Shown: positions 50,758 to 60,448 of the stretch, piece after piece
Position numbering within the stretch: position 1 is the stretch's first letter
Layout: each line of letters starts with the position of its first letter
Assembly (NCBI GenBank): GCA_963750045.1
Contig: CAVVPD010000006.1
Location: 1-64,000 of the forward strand
Reading direction: 5' to 3'
Source: DASUAS01 sp963750045
GTDB lineage: Bacteria; Actinomycetota; Acidimicrobiia; IMCC26256; DASPTH01
Length of the DNA: 64,000 nt
The notes under the pieces: generated by a model
The model's database searches: none
The model's input: the letters and a program-made list of their open reading frames with translations, nothing else
What the model was told of the DNA's origin: nothing
Translations under genes and position numbers: made by a program

Positions 50758-52031
50758 CCGCCACGATGGTTGCCGGTTCCCGGCCCAAGCCGCCCGACCA
50801 CCCGGTCGTCGTCAAGGCCGACCGCATGGTCGACGTCGACACCCGGGCGATCGTCGAGCCCGGAGTGGTGGTCGTCGAGCGCGAGCGCATCGTCGACGTG
50901 TCTCCGGAGGGATTGCCCGACGACGCCGAGGTGATCGAGCTCGGCGACGTGACCATGATGCCGGGGCTCATGGACATGGAGCTCAACTTCCTGATGGGCG
51001 GCATGGGGTCCACGCACATGAGCGCGGTGCAGGACGACCCGGCGATGAAGCTGATGCGCGCCATCCCGAGCGTCCGCAAGACTCTGCTCGCGGGGTTCAC
51101 CACCGTGCGCAACCTCGGGTTGTTCGTGCAGACCGGCGGATTGCTCCTCGACGTCACGCTCATGAAGGCGGTCGACGCCGGCTGGATCCCCGGGCCGCGG
51201 ATCTACCCGTCCGGGCACGCGATCACCCCGAGTGGTGGCCACCTCGATCCGACGATGTTCGCGGGCATCGCGCCCGGGATCATGCCGCTCACGGTCGAGG
51301 AGGGCATCGCCGACGGCGTGAGCCAGGTGCGCCGGGCGGTGCGCTACCAGATCAAGTACGGCGCCACGCAGATCAAGGTCTGCGCGTCGGGCGGGGTGAT
51401 GTCGCTCACCGGCACCGCGGGCGCGCAGCACTACTCGGACGAGGAGCTTCGCGCGATCGTCGACGAAGCGCACCGACGCGGAATGCGCGTCGCCGCGCAC
51501 GCGCACGGCGACCAGGGGATCAAGGCCGCGATCGAGGCCGGGATCGACTGCATCGAGCACGCGTCGCTGATGAGCGAGGAGACGCAGAAGCTCGCGCTCG
51601 AGCGCGGCACGTTCATCGTGCCGACCTCGTACCTCTCGGAGGCCATGGACACGTCGCACGCAGCGCCCGAGCTCCAGGCCAAGGCGGCCGAGGTGTTCCC
51701 GATCGCCAAGAAGACGATCAGCAGGCTCATCGACGCCGGCGCCAAGATCGCCACCGGCACGGACGCGCCGGCGATCCCGCACGGGCAGAACTGGCGGGAG
51801 CTGTGGGCGCTGGTGGAGCGCGGCATGCGGCCGGTCGACGCCATCGTGGCGTCGACGGTGACGAGTGCCGACCTCGTGCAGGCGGGCGACGACCTCGGTC
51901 GCTTGGCGCCGGGGTACCTGGCCGATGTCGTCGCCTCGGCGGGTGACCCCACCGAGGACATCGGCGCGCTCGAGGACATGCAGTTCGTCATGAAGGGTGG
52001 CGTGGTCTACAAGTTGCCCGCCGCCGTCTGA
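50754..52031 (+). CDS. Amidohydrolase-family (imidazolonepropionase-like) protein with altered metal site
   Basis: A 425-residue protein, MTATMVAGSRPKPPDHPVVV onwards. The composite layout is an N-terminal beta-sandwich (KADRMVDVDTRAIVEPGVVV) around a TIM barrel. The metal-binding HxH, usually after PGLID, reads MPGLMDMELNFLMGGMGS, so both His are missing. The rest is intact: IKVCASGGVMSLTG with the Lys, VAAHAHGDQGIKAAIEAGID with His, CIEHASLMSE with His, and IATGTDAPAIPHGQNWRELW with Asp. It may bind one metal or none, so hydrolase activity is uncertain. It is followed with a one-base overlap by the dehydrogenase and is probably coupled to the short leader peptide. Confidence 0.8.
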   Translation: MTATMVAGSRPKPPDHPVVVKADRMVDVDTRAIVEPGVVVVERERIVDVSPEGLPDDAEVIELGDVTMMPGLMDMELNFLMGGMGSTHMSAVQDDPAMKLMRAIPSVRKTLLAGFTTVRNLGLFVQTGGLLLDVTLMKAVDAGWIPGPRIYPSGHAITPSGGHLDPTMFAGIAPGIMPLTVEEGIADGVSQVRRAVRYQIKYGATQIKVCASGGVMSLTGTAGAQHYSDEELRAIVDEAHRRGMRVAAHAHGDQGIKAAIEAGIDCIEHASLMSEETQKLALERGTFIVPTSYLSEAMDTSHAAPELQAKAAEVFPIAKKTISRLIDAGAKIATGTDAPAIPHGQNWRELWALVERGMRPVDAIVASTVTSADLVQAGDDLGRLAPGYLADVVASAGDPTEDIGALEDMQFVMKGGVVYKLPAAV

Positions 52032-53176
52032 TGGACTTCGACCTCTCCGAGGAGCACGAGGCCTTCCGCAAGGTCGTACGTGACTTCGCGGAGCACGAGA
52101 TCGCGCCGCACGCGGAGCGGTGGGACCGCGAGCACGTGTTCCCCGTCGAGATCGTCGGGGCCATGGGTGCGCTCGGGCTGCTCGGGTTGCCCTTCCCGCC
52201 GGAGTACGGCGGGTCGGGCGCCGACTTCACCACGTTGTGCGTCGCCATCGAGGAGGTGGCGCGCGTCGACTCCTCGATGGCGATCACCCTCGAGGCCGCG
52301 GTCGGGCTCGGGGCCGGGCCCATCGCGGCGTACGGCACCGAGGAACAGCGCGAGCGGTGGCTGCCCGACCTCTGCGCCGGCCGCGCACTGGCCGGTTTCG
52401 GCCTGACCGAGCCCGACGGGGGCAGCGACGCGGGAGCGAGCCGCACACGCGCCCGCAGAGACGGCGACGACTGGGTGATCGACGGGACCAAGGCGTTCAT
52501 CACGAACTCGGGAACGCCCATCACGTCGTTGGTGACGATCACCGCACGCACCGGCTCGGCCCGCGAGATCACCGCGATCATCGTCCCTTCGGGCACGCCC
52601 GGCTTCACCGTCGAACCGGCCTACCGGAAGATGGGCTGGCACGCCTCCGACACGCACCCGCTCACCCTCGACGGCTGCCGGGTGCCGGTCGCGAACACGC
52701 TCGGCGTCGAAGGCGACGGCTTCCGCCAGTTCCTCGCCACCCTCGACGACGGGCGCATCGCCATCGCCGCGTTGGCGGTGGGTGTGGCGCAGGCCTGCCT
52801 CGAGCAGAGCGTCGCCTACGCCGGCGAGCGCGTGGCCTTCGGCGCGCCGATCGGGGCGAACCAGGGGGTGGCGTTCCGCTGCGCCGACCTCGCGGTGATG
52901 GTCGAGAACGCGCGGTTGCTCACCTACAAGGCAGCGTGGCTCAAGGACGTCGGCCGTCCGTTCAAGCAGGCGGCGGCGATGGCGAAGCTCTACGCCACCG
53001 AGGCGGCCGTCGACGCGACCCGCCACGCGACGCAGATCTTCGGCGGCGCCGGTTTCATCGACGAGACGCCGGTCAGCCGGTTCTACCGCGACGCGAAGAT
53101 CCTCGAGATCGGTGAAGGGACCAGCGAGATCCAGCGTCTCGTCATCGGCCGTGAGCTGGGGTTGCCCGTCAGGTGA
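52031..53176 (+). CDS. Acyl-CoA dehydrogenase
   Basis: An intact 381-residue protein, MDFDLSEEHEAFRKVVRDFA onwards, of the short/branched-chain type. Blocks are AGFGLTEPDGGSDAGASRTR, WVIDGTKAFITNSGTPITSL, RVAFGAPIGANQGVAFRCAD and HATQIFGGAGFIDETPVSRF. The C-terminus KILEIGEGTSEIQRLVIGRE is typical, with a Glu (IGEGTSE) at the position near the active site in isovaleryl- and glutaryl-type enzymes. It passes electrons to electron-transfer flavoprotein. The start overlaps the amidohydrolase stop (TGATG). Substrate: a small branched or saturated acyl-CoA is plausible. Confidence 0.9.
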   Translation: MDFDLSEEHEAFRKVVRDFAEHEIAPHAERWDREHVFPVEIVGAMGALGLLGLPFPPEYGGSGADFTTLCVAIEEVARVDSSMAITLEAAVGLGAGPIAAYGTEEQRERWLPDLCAGRALAGFGLTEPDGGSDAGASRTRARRDGDDWVIDGTKAFITNSGTPITSLVTITARTGSAREITAIIVPSGTPGFTVEPAYRKMGWHASDTHPLTLDGCRVPVANTLGVEGDGFRQFLATLDDGRIAIAALAVGVAQACLEQSVAYAGERVAFGAPIGANQGVAFRCADLAVMVENARLLTYKAAWLKDVGRPFKQAAAMAKLYATEAAVDATRHATQIFGGAGFIDETPVSRFYRDAKILEIGEGTSEIQRLVIGRELGLPVR

Positions 53177-53234
53177 TGACTTCGGCCGCGCGACCGCGTC
53201 ACGATCCCGGGCCCCTCACGAACGGCGTGGGCAC

Positions 53235-54282
53235 ATGAGTCGCGATCACGGATTCCACGCGCTGCGGGTCAAGCAGATCGTGCAGGAGACCCACGACACG
53301 AAGTCGTTCGTCTTCGACGTTCCGGGCGACCTTCGCACCGACGTTCGTCTATGACGCCGGGCAGTTCTGCACGTTCCGCGTGCGTCTCGGCGACGAGGAC
53401 ATGATGCGTTGCTACTCGATGTCGAGCTCGCCGCACACCGACGCCGAGCTGACCATGACGGTGAAGCGCGTCGCGGGTGGACGGGTCTCGAACTGGATGC
53501 TCGACGAGGTCGCGGAGGGGGACGTCCTCTCGTTGACCGCTCCGGCGGGTGTCTTCACGCTGGGACCGCGGACGACGCCGGTCGTCGCGTTCTCGGGCGG
53601 GAGTGGGATCACGCCCGTCTTCTCCGTGATCAAGAGCGCGCTGGCGACCACCGAACGCCCGGTGCGCCTCCTCTATGCCAACCGCGGCGTCGACTCGATC
53701 ATCTTCCGGGCCGAGCTCGACGCGCTGGCCCAGGCCCATCCCGACCGGCTGGAGGTGGTGCACCACCTCGATGCCGCGGACGGCTTCGTCCACTCCAACG
53801 GTGTGGCGGAGTTCGTCGGCGCCGATCTCGATGCCGACTTCTACATCTGCGGTCCGGCCCCGTTCATGGACGTCGTGGAAGACGCGCTCGCCCAGGCGCA
53901 CGTCCCGTCGGAGCAGGTGTTCATCGAGCGGTTCGCGTTCGCGTCGACCGCTCGGCTCGACGCGCCGCCCGCGGAGCCCGCGGGCGCCGCGGACGCCGAC
54001 GGTGGCACCGAGACCGTGGTCATCGTGCTCGGCGGGCGCCAGCATCCGGTGCACTACCAGCCCGGTGAGACGCTGCTCGAGACGGCCCGGCGTGCCGGGC
54101 TGCGTCCGCCGTTCTCGTGCGAGGCGGGAAGTTGCGCGACGTGCATGGCTCACCTGCAGGTCGGTGAAGCGACCATGCGGGTCAACAACGCGCTGACACC
54201 CGAAGAGGTCGCCGAGGGCTGGGTGCTGACCTGTCAGGGCGTGCCCGCGTCGACGGAGGTCACGGTCGTGTACGAACCGTGA
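53235..54282 (+). CDS. Flavin/2Fe-2S oxygenase reductase (KshB-like), one frameshift
   Basis: ATG 53235 begins MSRDHGFHALRVKQIVQETH. A break near 53340 separates the first 35 codons from FVYDAGQFCTFRVRLGDEDM. FAD-binding RCYSMSSSPH (R-x-Y-S) and the NAD(P)-binding SGGSGITPVFSVIKSAL follow, then FYICGPAPFMDVVEDAL. The C-terminal plant-type 2Fe-2S domain has PPFSCEAGSCATCMAHLQVG with three of the four Cys, the fourth in WVLTCQGVPAS. About 348 residues. This is the class that supplies electrons to Rieske oxygenases such as KshA, PaaE-type epoxidases and related. It could serve either oxygenase in this window. The next gene is a GntR regulator. Confidence 0.85.
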
Positions 54283-54308
54283 AGGCCGCACGACGGTCGT
54301 CGTCACAC

Positions 54309-54320
54309 CGATATCCTGCA
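54309..54320. promoter_or_regulatory. CGATATCCTGCA element before the GntR gene
   Basis: CGATATCCTGCA, also seen with one base fewer (CGATATCTGCA) at 57146-57156 before the mutase gene. It lies between the reductase stop and the GntR start. TATCCT within it could be a -10 hexamer about 9 bp before ATG 54327, which would favour a leaderless transcript. Confidence 0.35.
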
Positions 54321-54341
54321 ACGAGAATGGGAGACCGAGAG

Positions 54342-55076
54342 ATGGCCGAGACCGAGGTCACGGAAGCCACCACGTTGCGCGCCGGCACCGTGAATCATCC
54401 GAGCCTCAAGGATGCCGCCGCCGCCTATCTCCGTGAGCAGATCCTGACCGGCAAGCTGACTCCGGGCACCAAGGTAGACCAGGACGAGATCAGCGAGACG
54501 CTCGGGATGAGCCGGCTGCCGGTCCGCGAGGCGCTGATCGAGCTCGCGCAAGAGAGCCTGATCGACGCGGTCCCTCGGCGAGGCGCCTTCGTCGCGCGGT
54601 TGGAGCGCGCGGACATCATCGACCACTACCGGATCTTCGGCCTGATCGCGGGTCTCGCCGGCAGCCGGGCTGCGACCTCGCTGACCGACGAGCAACTCGA
54701 CCAGTTGCGCCGCGTCCACGAGTCCTTCGTCGCCGCGACCGACCCGGAGGACAAGGCGCATTGGAACCACGAGTTCCACAAGATGATCAACCAGGCCGGC
54801 GGTTCCCGTCGGCTGGTGTCCGTGCTCGCGCTCCTGTCGCGCAGCCTGCCGGTCCGATACTTCGAGTTCGTCCCGAACTGGGCCGACATCTCGGCGGGTC
54901 ACCACGCCCGCATCCTGGGCGCCCTCGAGGCGCACGACGCGCACGAGGCGCAACGAATGCTGGAGCACCACGTCGCCGAGAGCGGTGACCTCGCGGTCGA
55001 GATCCTGCAGGAGATGGGGTACTGGGACCGAGATGCCGGCGAAACGGTGGAGGCGAGCGAGTCCGGCGCGGCGTAG
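54342..55076 (+). CDS. GntR-family (FCD) transcriptional regulator
   Basis: A 244-residue regulator from ATG 54342 (MAETEVTEATTLRAGTVNHP), with ATG 54327 as an alternative. The winged helix-turn-helix includes DEISETLGMSRLPVREALIE and LAQESLIDAVPRRGAFVARL. The C-terminal FCD domain contains WNHEFHKMINQAGGSRRLVS and MLEHHVAESGDLAVEIL, where His and Asp may bind a metal. It starts the plus-strand unit with a CoA-transferase, and a related element occurs before the mutase. It probably senses an acid or acyl-CoA of this cluster. Confidence 0.88.
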   Translation: MAETEVTEATTLRAGTVNHPSLKDAAAAYLREQILTGKLTPGTKVDQDEISETLGMSRLPVREALIELAQESLIDAVPRRGAFVARLERADIIDHYRIFGLIAGLAGSRAATSLTDEQLDQLRRVHESFVAATDPEDKAHWNHEFHKMINQAGGSRRLVSVLALLSRSLPVRYFEFVPNWADISAGHHARILGALEAHDAHEAQRMLEHHVAESGDLAVEILQEMGYWDRDAGETVEASESGAA

Positions 55077-55080
55077 CACG

Positions 55081-56264
55081 GTGGCGCCGCTCGACGGCAT
55101 CCGCGTCCTGGAGCTCTGTCACTTCCTGGCCGGGCCTTATGCCGGCTTGGTGCTGGCCGACCTCGGGGCCGACGTGTTGAAGGTGGAGGACCCCACCCAC
55201 GTCGACGACGCGCGTTCGATGGGGCCGCACTTCCAGGGCGGACAGTCCCTGTACTTCCTCGCGCTGAACAGTGGCAAGCGTTCGATCGGCGTGCGCCTGG
55301 CGACCGCCGATGGACGCGGTGGTCGTCGAAGACCTCGTCCGCGACGCCGACGTCGTGATCGACAACTACCGGCCCGGGGTACTGGCGAAGTTCGGGCTGG
55401 GCCACGACGCGCTGCACGCGGTCAACCCCGCGATCGTCACGTGCTCCCTGACGGGCTTCGGGGAGACCGGTCCCGACGCGGCCCGGGCGGGATACGACTA
55501 CACCATCCAGGCACTCGCGGGCGTGATGAGCCTCGCCGGCGAGCCGCACGGACCGCCGACCAAGGCGGGCATCTCGTACGTCGACCACAGCGGCGGGATC
55601 ACCGCGGCGCTCGGGGTGTGTGCGGCGCTCGTGGAGCGCTCGCGCACCGGCGTCGGTTCGCATGTCGACCTGGGGCTCTTCGACGTGCAGATCTCGATGC
55701 TGACCTACCTCGCGTCGTGGCAGCGAAATCGTGCGGCCGAGTTCGACCGCACGGCGAATTCGGCGCACCCGACGCTGGTGCCGGCGCAGAACTTCCGCAC
55801 CGCCGACGGCCACCTCGCGCTGTTCATCGGGAACGACGCCATGTGGCGTCGGTTCGTCGGACGCGATCGGCGATGCCGCGTTGGCGGACGCACGCTTCGC
55901 CACCCGCGAGGGCCGGCTCGAGCACCGTGCAGAAGTGCTGGGCCACGTGCAACGCGTGCTCCTCGACGGCGCGAGTCGGGAGTGGAAGCGCGCCTCGGCG
56001 ACGTGGGGGTCGCGTGTGGAGCCGTGAACCGCGTCGCCGACGCGCTCTCGGAACCTCAGACGGAAGCCCGTGGACTGCTCCTGCAGAACGAGCACCCGGC
56101 GTACGGGCGCTACGAACACCTCCGCGGCCCGTTGCCGACCCGTGGCCGCGAGTCGCTGCGTCCGGCCCCGATCCTCGGGGAGCACACGGAGGAAGCCCTG
56201 GCGGCAATCGGCTACACGAAGGCTCGCATCGCCGAGCTGCGCCGCGGCGGCGATCGTCTCCTGA
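55081..56264 (+). CDS. CaiB/BaiF-type (family III) CoA-transferase, several frameshifts
   Basis: GTG 55081 begins VAPLDGIRVLELCHFLAGPY. Family blocks are LVLADLGADVLKVEDPTHVD, NSGKRSIGVRLAT and, after a break near 55310, NPAIVTCSLTGFGETGPDAA. The catalytic Asp is in KAGISYVDHSGGITAALGVC. After further breaks near 55862 and 55985 it continues VACGAVNRVADALSEPQTEA and EHTEEALAAIGYTKARIAEL. A final break near 56245 would give the usual ending AIVS at TGA 56262-56264. About 395 residues. It activates an acid by CoA exchange. It is convergent with the crotonase gene, whose end lies 1 bp away. Confidence 0.78.
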
Positions 56265-56265
56265 C

Positions 56266-57055
56266 TCAGCCCGCGCTCGCGGGCGGCGCGGCGGCGCTGC
56301 TCTGCTTCCTCCACCATCCGCCAATGGGCTTCGGCGACCCACGTCCGGGCGAACGACTCGATCGCCGCCGCCGCGAGCTCGGGCCGAGCGGTCGGAAACG
56401 CCGCGCGCTGCGCCGCCTTGATGCCGACCAATGCATCACGCGGCGCGCATGCGATCTGCTCGGCCAGCTCACGCCAGCGGCCCGCGAACCCGTGGCGCGG
56501 GACGACTTCGTCGAAGAGGCCTTGCTCGAGCGCGGCGTCGGCGCCGAGCACGCGGCCGGTCGTCATCGGAGCGCGAGCCGCGCGTCCGCGGCCCACCAGC
56601 GCGGTGAGTCGCTCGATGCCCCCCCACGCGGGCATGATCCCGAGCGCGACCTGGTTGAACCCGCATCTCACATCATCCGCGGCGATGCGGATGTCGCAGG
56701 CCACGGCCATCTCGGCGCCGCCGCCGTACGCGTCGCCGTTGAGTGCCGCGACCACCGGTACCGGCAAGGTCGCCAGCCGATCCAGGATCGATCGCATGGT
56801 CGCCGCCATCTCCGCGGCCTCGTCGTGGGTGCGGATCGTCGCGAGCTCCTTGAGGTCGCCGCCGGCGACGAACACGCGGGTACCGGCTCCGGTCACGACC
56901 AGGACGCTCGCCGCCGAATACTCGATCTCGTCGAGCGCGCCCGTCAGCTCCCGCATGGTCGCCCGGGCGATCGCGTTGCGCGCCTCGGGGCGGTCGATCG
57001 TGAGCACGGTGACGGGACCGTCGTGGTCGAGCCGAACGTCGCCGCCGCTGGCCAT
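56266..57055 (-). CDS. Enoyl-CoA hydratase/isomerase family protein, end uncertain
   Basis: ATG 57055 begins MASGGDVRLDHDGPVTVLTI. Blocks are DRPEARNAIARATMRELTGA, RVFVAGGDLKELATIRTHDE, NGDAYGGGAEMAVACDIRIA and NQVALGIMPAWGGIERLTAL. The second catalytic Glu position carries Gly-Ile-Met-Pro-Ala-Trp, so hydratase activity is not certain. The frame remains open after RMVEEAEQRRRAARERGLSQ. The only near stop, TGA 56268-56266, is in another frame, so a one-base error close to 56280 is likely. About 262 residues. It is divergent from the mutase gene across a 100-bp spacer with two inverted-repeat elements. Confidence 0.82.
56269..56284. terminator. GC hairpin at a convergent gene end
   Basis: GCCCGCG (56269-56275) and CGCGGGC (56278-56284) are perfect 7-bp arms with a 2-nt loop. 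They begin 5 bp after the CoA-transferase stop (56264) and lie at the end of the convergent crotonase. Likely bidirectional terminator. The two stop codons just before it form CTGACTCAG. Confidence 0.45.
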
Positions 57056-57067
57056 CGGGCCAAGAAT

Positions 57068-57082
57068 ATCAGATCTTCTGAT
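57068..57082. promoter_or_regulatory. Inverted repeat ATCAGATCTTCTGAT between divergent genes
   Basis: ATCAGA (57068-57073) and TCTGAT (57077-57082) form a perfect inverted repeat around TCT, 12 bp before the crotonase start and 74 bp before the mutase start. The AT-rich sequence stands out in this GC-rich region. It is probably a regulator-binding site for one or both genes. Confidence 0.45.
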
Positions 57083-57145
57083 CCATCTTCGGCGAGTCTC
57101 AATGCCGGCAATGACGCAGATGGCAGCGCAACCCGTAGCAATATA

Positions 57146-57155
57146 CGATATCTGC

Positions 57156-57156
<1 letters not shown>
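57146..57156. promoter_or_regulatory. CGATATCTGCA element immediately before the mutase start
   Basis: CGATATCTGCA ends at the A of the mutase ATG (57156). The AT-rich TATACGATAT around it contains TACGAT, which fits a -10 hexamer about 6 bp before the ATG, so a leaderless transcript is possible. The near-identical CGATATCCTGCA precedes the GntR gene at 54309-54320, suggesting control by that regulator. Confidence 0.4.
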
Positions 57157-58736
<1,580 letters not shown>

Positions 58737-58748
<12 letters not shown>

Positions 58749-58792
58749 TGGCGGTCTTCTGATGGCGGTCTTCTGATGGGGGTCTCGTGATG
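58737..58792 (+). repeat. Four tandem 14-bp units forming stop/restart mini-ORFs between mutase subunits
   Basis: GCGGTCTTCTGATG is repeated exactly three times (58737-58750, 58751-58764, 58765-58778), followed by a diverged copy GGGGTCTCGTGATG (58779-58792). The first copy contains the mutase stop. Each TGATG makes a stop overlapping a new ATG, so the array reads as MAVF-stop, MAVF-stop, MGVS-stop and finally the ATG of the small subunit at 58790. The array could pass ribosomes from one subunit to the next by repeated reinitiation. Confidence 0.85.
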
Positions 58793-59188
58793 CCGCCCGT
58801 GCGGGTGCTCGTCGCCAAGCCCGGGCTCGATGGCCACGACCGTGGGGCGAAGCTCGTCGCCCGGGCGTTCCGCGACGCCGGATTCGAGGTCATCTACACG
58901 GGCATACGGCAGAAGCCCGAAGCCATCGCTTCCATCGCGTTGCAGGAGGACGTCGACCTGGTCGGTCTCTCGATCCTGTCCGGCGCGCACCTCGGCCTCA
59001 CCCGCAAGACGGTCGACGCGTTGCGGGCGTCGGGTGTGGGCGACATCAAGGTGGTCGTCGGCGGTACGGTTCCGCAGGCGGACGTCCAGTCGCTGCTCGA
59101 ACTGGGCGCGGCCGCCGTGTTCCCGACCGGCACCTCGATCGAGGCGCTGGTCGCGGAGGTCCGCAAGCTCACCGGCGCGGTCGCCTGA
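58790..59188 (+). CDS. B12-binding small subunit of the acyl-CoA mutase
   Basis: A 132-residue cobalamin-binding domain, MPPVRVLVAKPGLDGHDRGA onwards (GTG 58787 is an alternative start). The base-off/His-on motif is KPGLDGHDRGAK (D-x-H-x-x-G), with GLSILSGAH (S-x-L) and VVGGTVPQAD (GG) following at the usual distances. It carries adenosylcobalamin for the large subunit, as in isobutyryl- and 2-hydroxyisobutyryl-CoA mutases, which also have separate subunits. No MeaB-type chaperone gene is found in the window. The start is reached through the repeat array. Confidence 0.92.
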   Translation: MPPVRVLVAKPGLDGHDRGAKLVARAFRDAGFEVIYTGIRQKPEAIASIALQEDVDLVGLSILSGAHLGLTRKTVDALRASGVGDIKVVVGGTVPQADVQSLLELGAAAVFPTGTSIEALVAEVRKLTGAVA

Positions 59189-59222
59189 CCGGTCGCCGGC
59201 ACACGGAGAGGGGGAGCAGGGG

Positions 59223-59981
59223 ATGTCGTTTGCAGGGTCCACCGCGATCGTGACCGGTGGGGCGTCGGGAATCGGACTGGCCATCAGCCAGCGCCTCGGC
59301 CGGGACGGCGCCAAGGTGTCGGTGTTCGATCTCGACCTGAAGTTGGCCGAGCAGGCGGCGCAGGGCATCCACGACGGGGGCGGCGAGGCAATCGCGTGCG
59401 AGGTCGACGTCTCCGACCGGGCCCAGGTCGACGCCGCGGTGGCGCGCACGCGCGCGGAGCTCGGCCCGGTGCTCGTGCTGGTGAACGGCGCGGGCAAGGA
59501 CGGCTTCGATCCCTTCATGGAGATCACCACCGATGCGTGGGAGCGGATCCTCGCGGTCAACCTCACCGGCACGTTCCACTGCACCCAGTCGGTGCTGCCC
59601 GACATGCTCGAGGCGAAGTGGGGTCGCATCGTCAACATCTCGTCGTCGAGCGCCCAGACCGGCGCCGCCCTCATGGGCCACTACTCCGCGTCGAAGGGCG
59701 GGGTGATCGCGCTCACCAAGACCCTGGCGCTCGAGCTCGGCCCGCGCGGCATCACGGTCAACACCATCCCGCCCGGGGCCGTCGACACCCCGATGAGCCG
59801 CCGCGCGGCTGAAGCCGGGCGCTTCGGGGGTGGCACGCTGGAAGACGTGGGCCGGCACCTGCCCGTGCGCCGAATCGGCGTTCCGGACGACATCGCCGCC
59901 GCGTGCGCGTACCTCGTGTCGGACGAGGCCGGGTACGTCACCGGGCAGATCATCGGAGTCAACGGCGGCCGGGTCACCTGA
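59223..59981 (+). CDS. Short-chain dehydrogenase/reductase
   Basis: A 252-residue SDR, MSFAGSTAIVTGGASGIGLA onwards, after the ribosome site GGAGAGGGGGAGCAGGGG. The cofactor loop TGGASGIG is at about residues 11-18, an NAD-favouring Asp in VSVFDLDLKLAEQ, and NGAG at the NNAG position. The catalytic Ser is in VNISSSSAQTGAALMG, with HYSASKGGVIALTKTLALEL supplying Tyr and Lys. The end GYVTGQIIGVNGGRVT is standard. It resembles FabG-type 3-hydroxyacyl-CoA dehydrogenases and so could act right after or before the mutase step. Confidence 0.9.
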   Translation: MSFAGSTAIVTGGASGIGLAISQRLGRDGAKVSVFDLDLKLAEQAAQGIHDGGGEAIACEVDVSDRAQVDAAVARTRAELGPVLVLVNGAGKDGFDPFMEITTDAWERILAVNLTGTFHCTQSVLPDMLEAKWGRIVNISSSSAQTGAALMGHYSASKGGVIALTKTLALELGPRGITVNTIPPGAVDTPMSRRAAEAGRFGGGTLEDVGRHLPVRRIGVPDDIAAACAYLVSDEAGYVTGQIIGVNGGRVT

Positions 59982-60001
59982 CCGCCGGGAGAGGAGCACG
60001 C

Positions 60002-60439
60002 ATGAACCAACAAGAGATGGCAGACGTACTCGAAATCCAGCAGTTGGCGGCGCGCTACATGATGTTGTCGGCGCGCAAGGACAACGACCATTGGTTGGAC
60101 GTGTTCACGCCAGACGGGGTCTACAACGCGTTCGGCACCCCCTATGGGCTCGATGACTTCCCGCAGCTGCTGGAGAGTGCGCCGCCGGGGCAGTACATCG
60201 GCAACGCGCCGGTGGTGGAGTTCGACGGCGACACGGCGACGGGGGTGCAGCACTACATCTTCGTGGATCAGGGCACGCACGAGATGCGCCTGGCTTGGTA
60301 CGCCGACGCGTACGTGCGCACCGCCGATGGTTGGCGTATCCGGGAGCGGAGCACGACGTTCATGCGCCGCAATGGCGCGTTCGATCACGGCAAGGCGCAT
60401 GATCCCGCGCGCTTCGTCGCGGGCCAAGAGATCGGCTGA
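60002..60439 (+). CDS. SnoaL/NTF2-like family protein
   Basis: A 145-residue protein, MNQQEMADVLEIQQLAARYM onwards, with the ribosome site GGGAGAGGAGCACGC. The start helix followed by LSARKDNDHWLDVFTPDGVY and the sheet part VQHYIFVDQGTHEMRLAWYA and DGWRIRERSTTFMRRNG is the SnoaL/NTF2 fold. The Asp of W-x-x-x-F-x-x-D (DVFTPDG) is present. It could be a hydratase, dehydratase or isomerase helper of the SDR before it. Similar in plan to the NTF2-like protein at 15674-16126, which is also next to an SDR. Confidence 0.85.
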   Translation: MNQQEMADVLEIQQLAARYMMLSARKDNDHWLDVFTPDGVYNAFGTPYGLDDFPQLLESAPPGQYIGNAPVVEFDGDTATGVQHYIFVDQGTHEMRLAWYADAYVRTADGWRIRERSTTFMRRNGAFDHGKAHDPARFVAGQEIG

Positions 60440-60448
60440 GTCGCCCGG

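Noticed and set aside
54899..56265. Continuation of the crotonase frame beyond its normal length across the CoA-transferase gene
   Set aside because: The extra sequence has no crotonase features and is antisense to a clear CoA-transferase; a frame error near the true stop is a simpler explanation.
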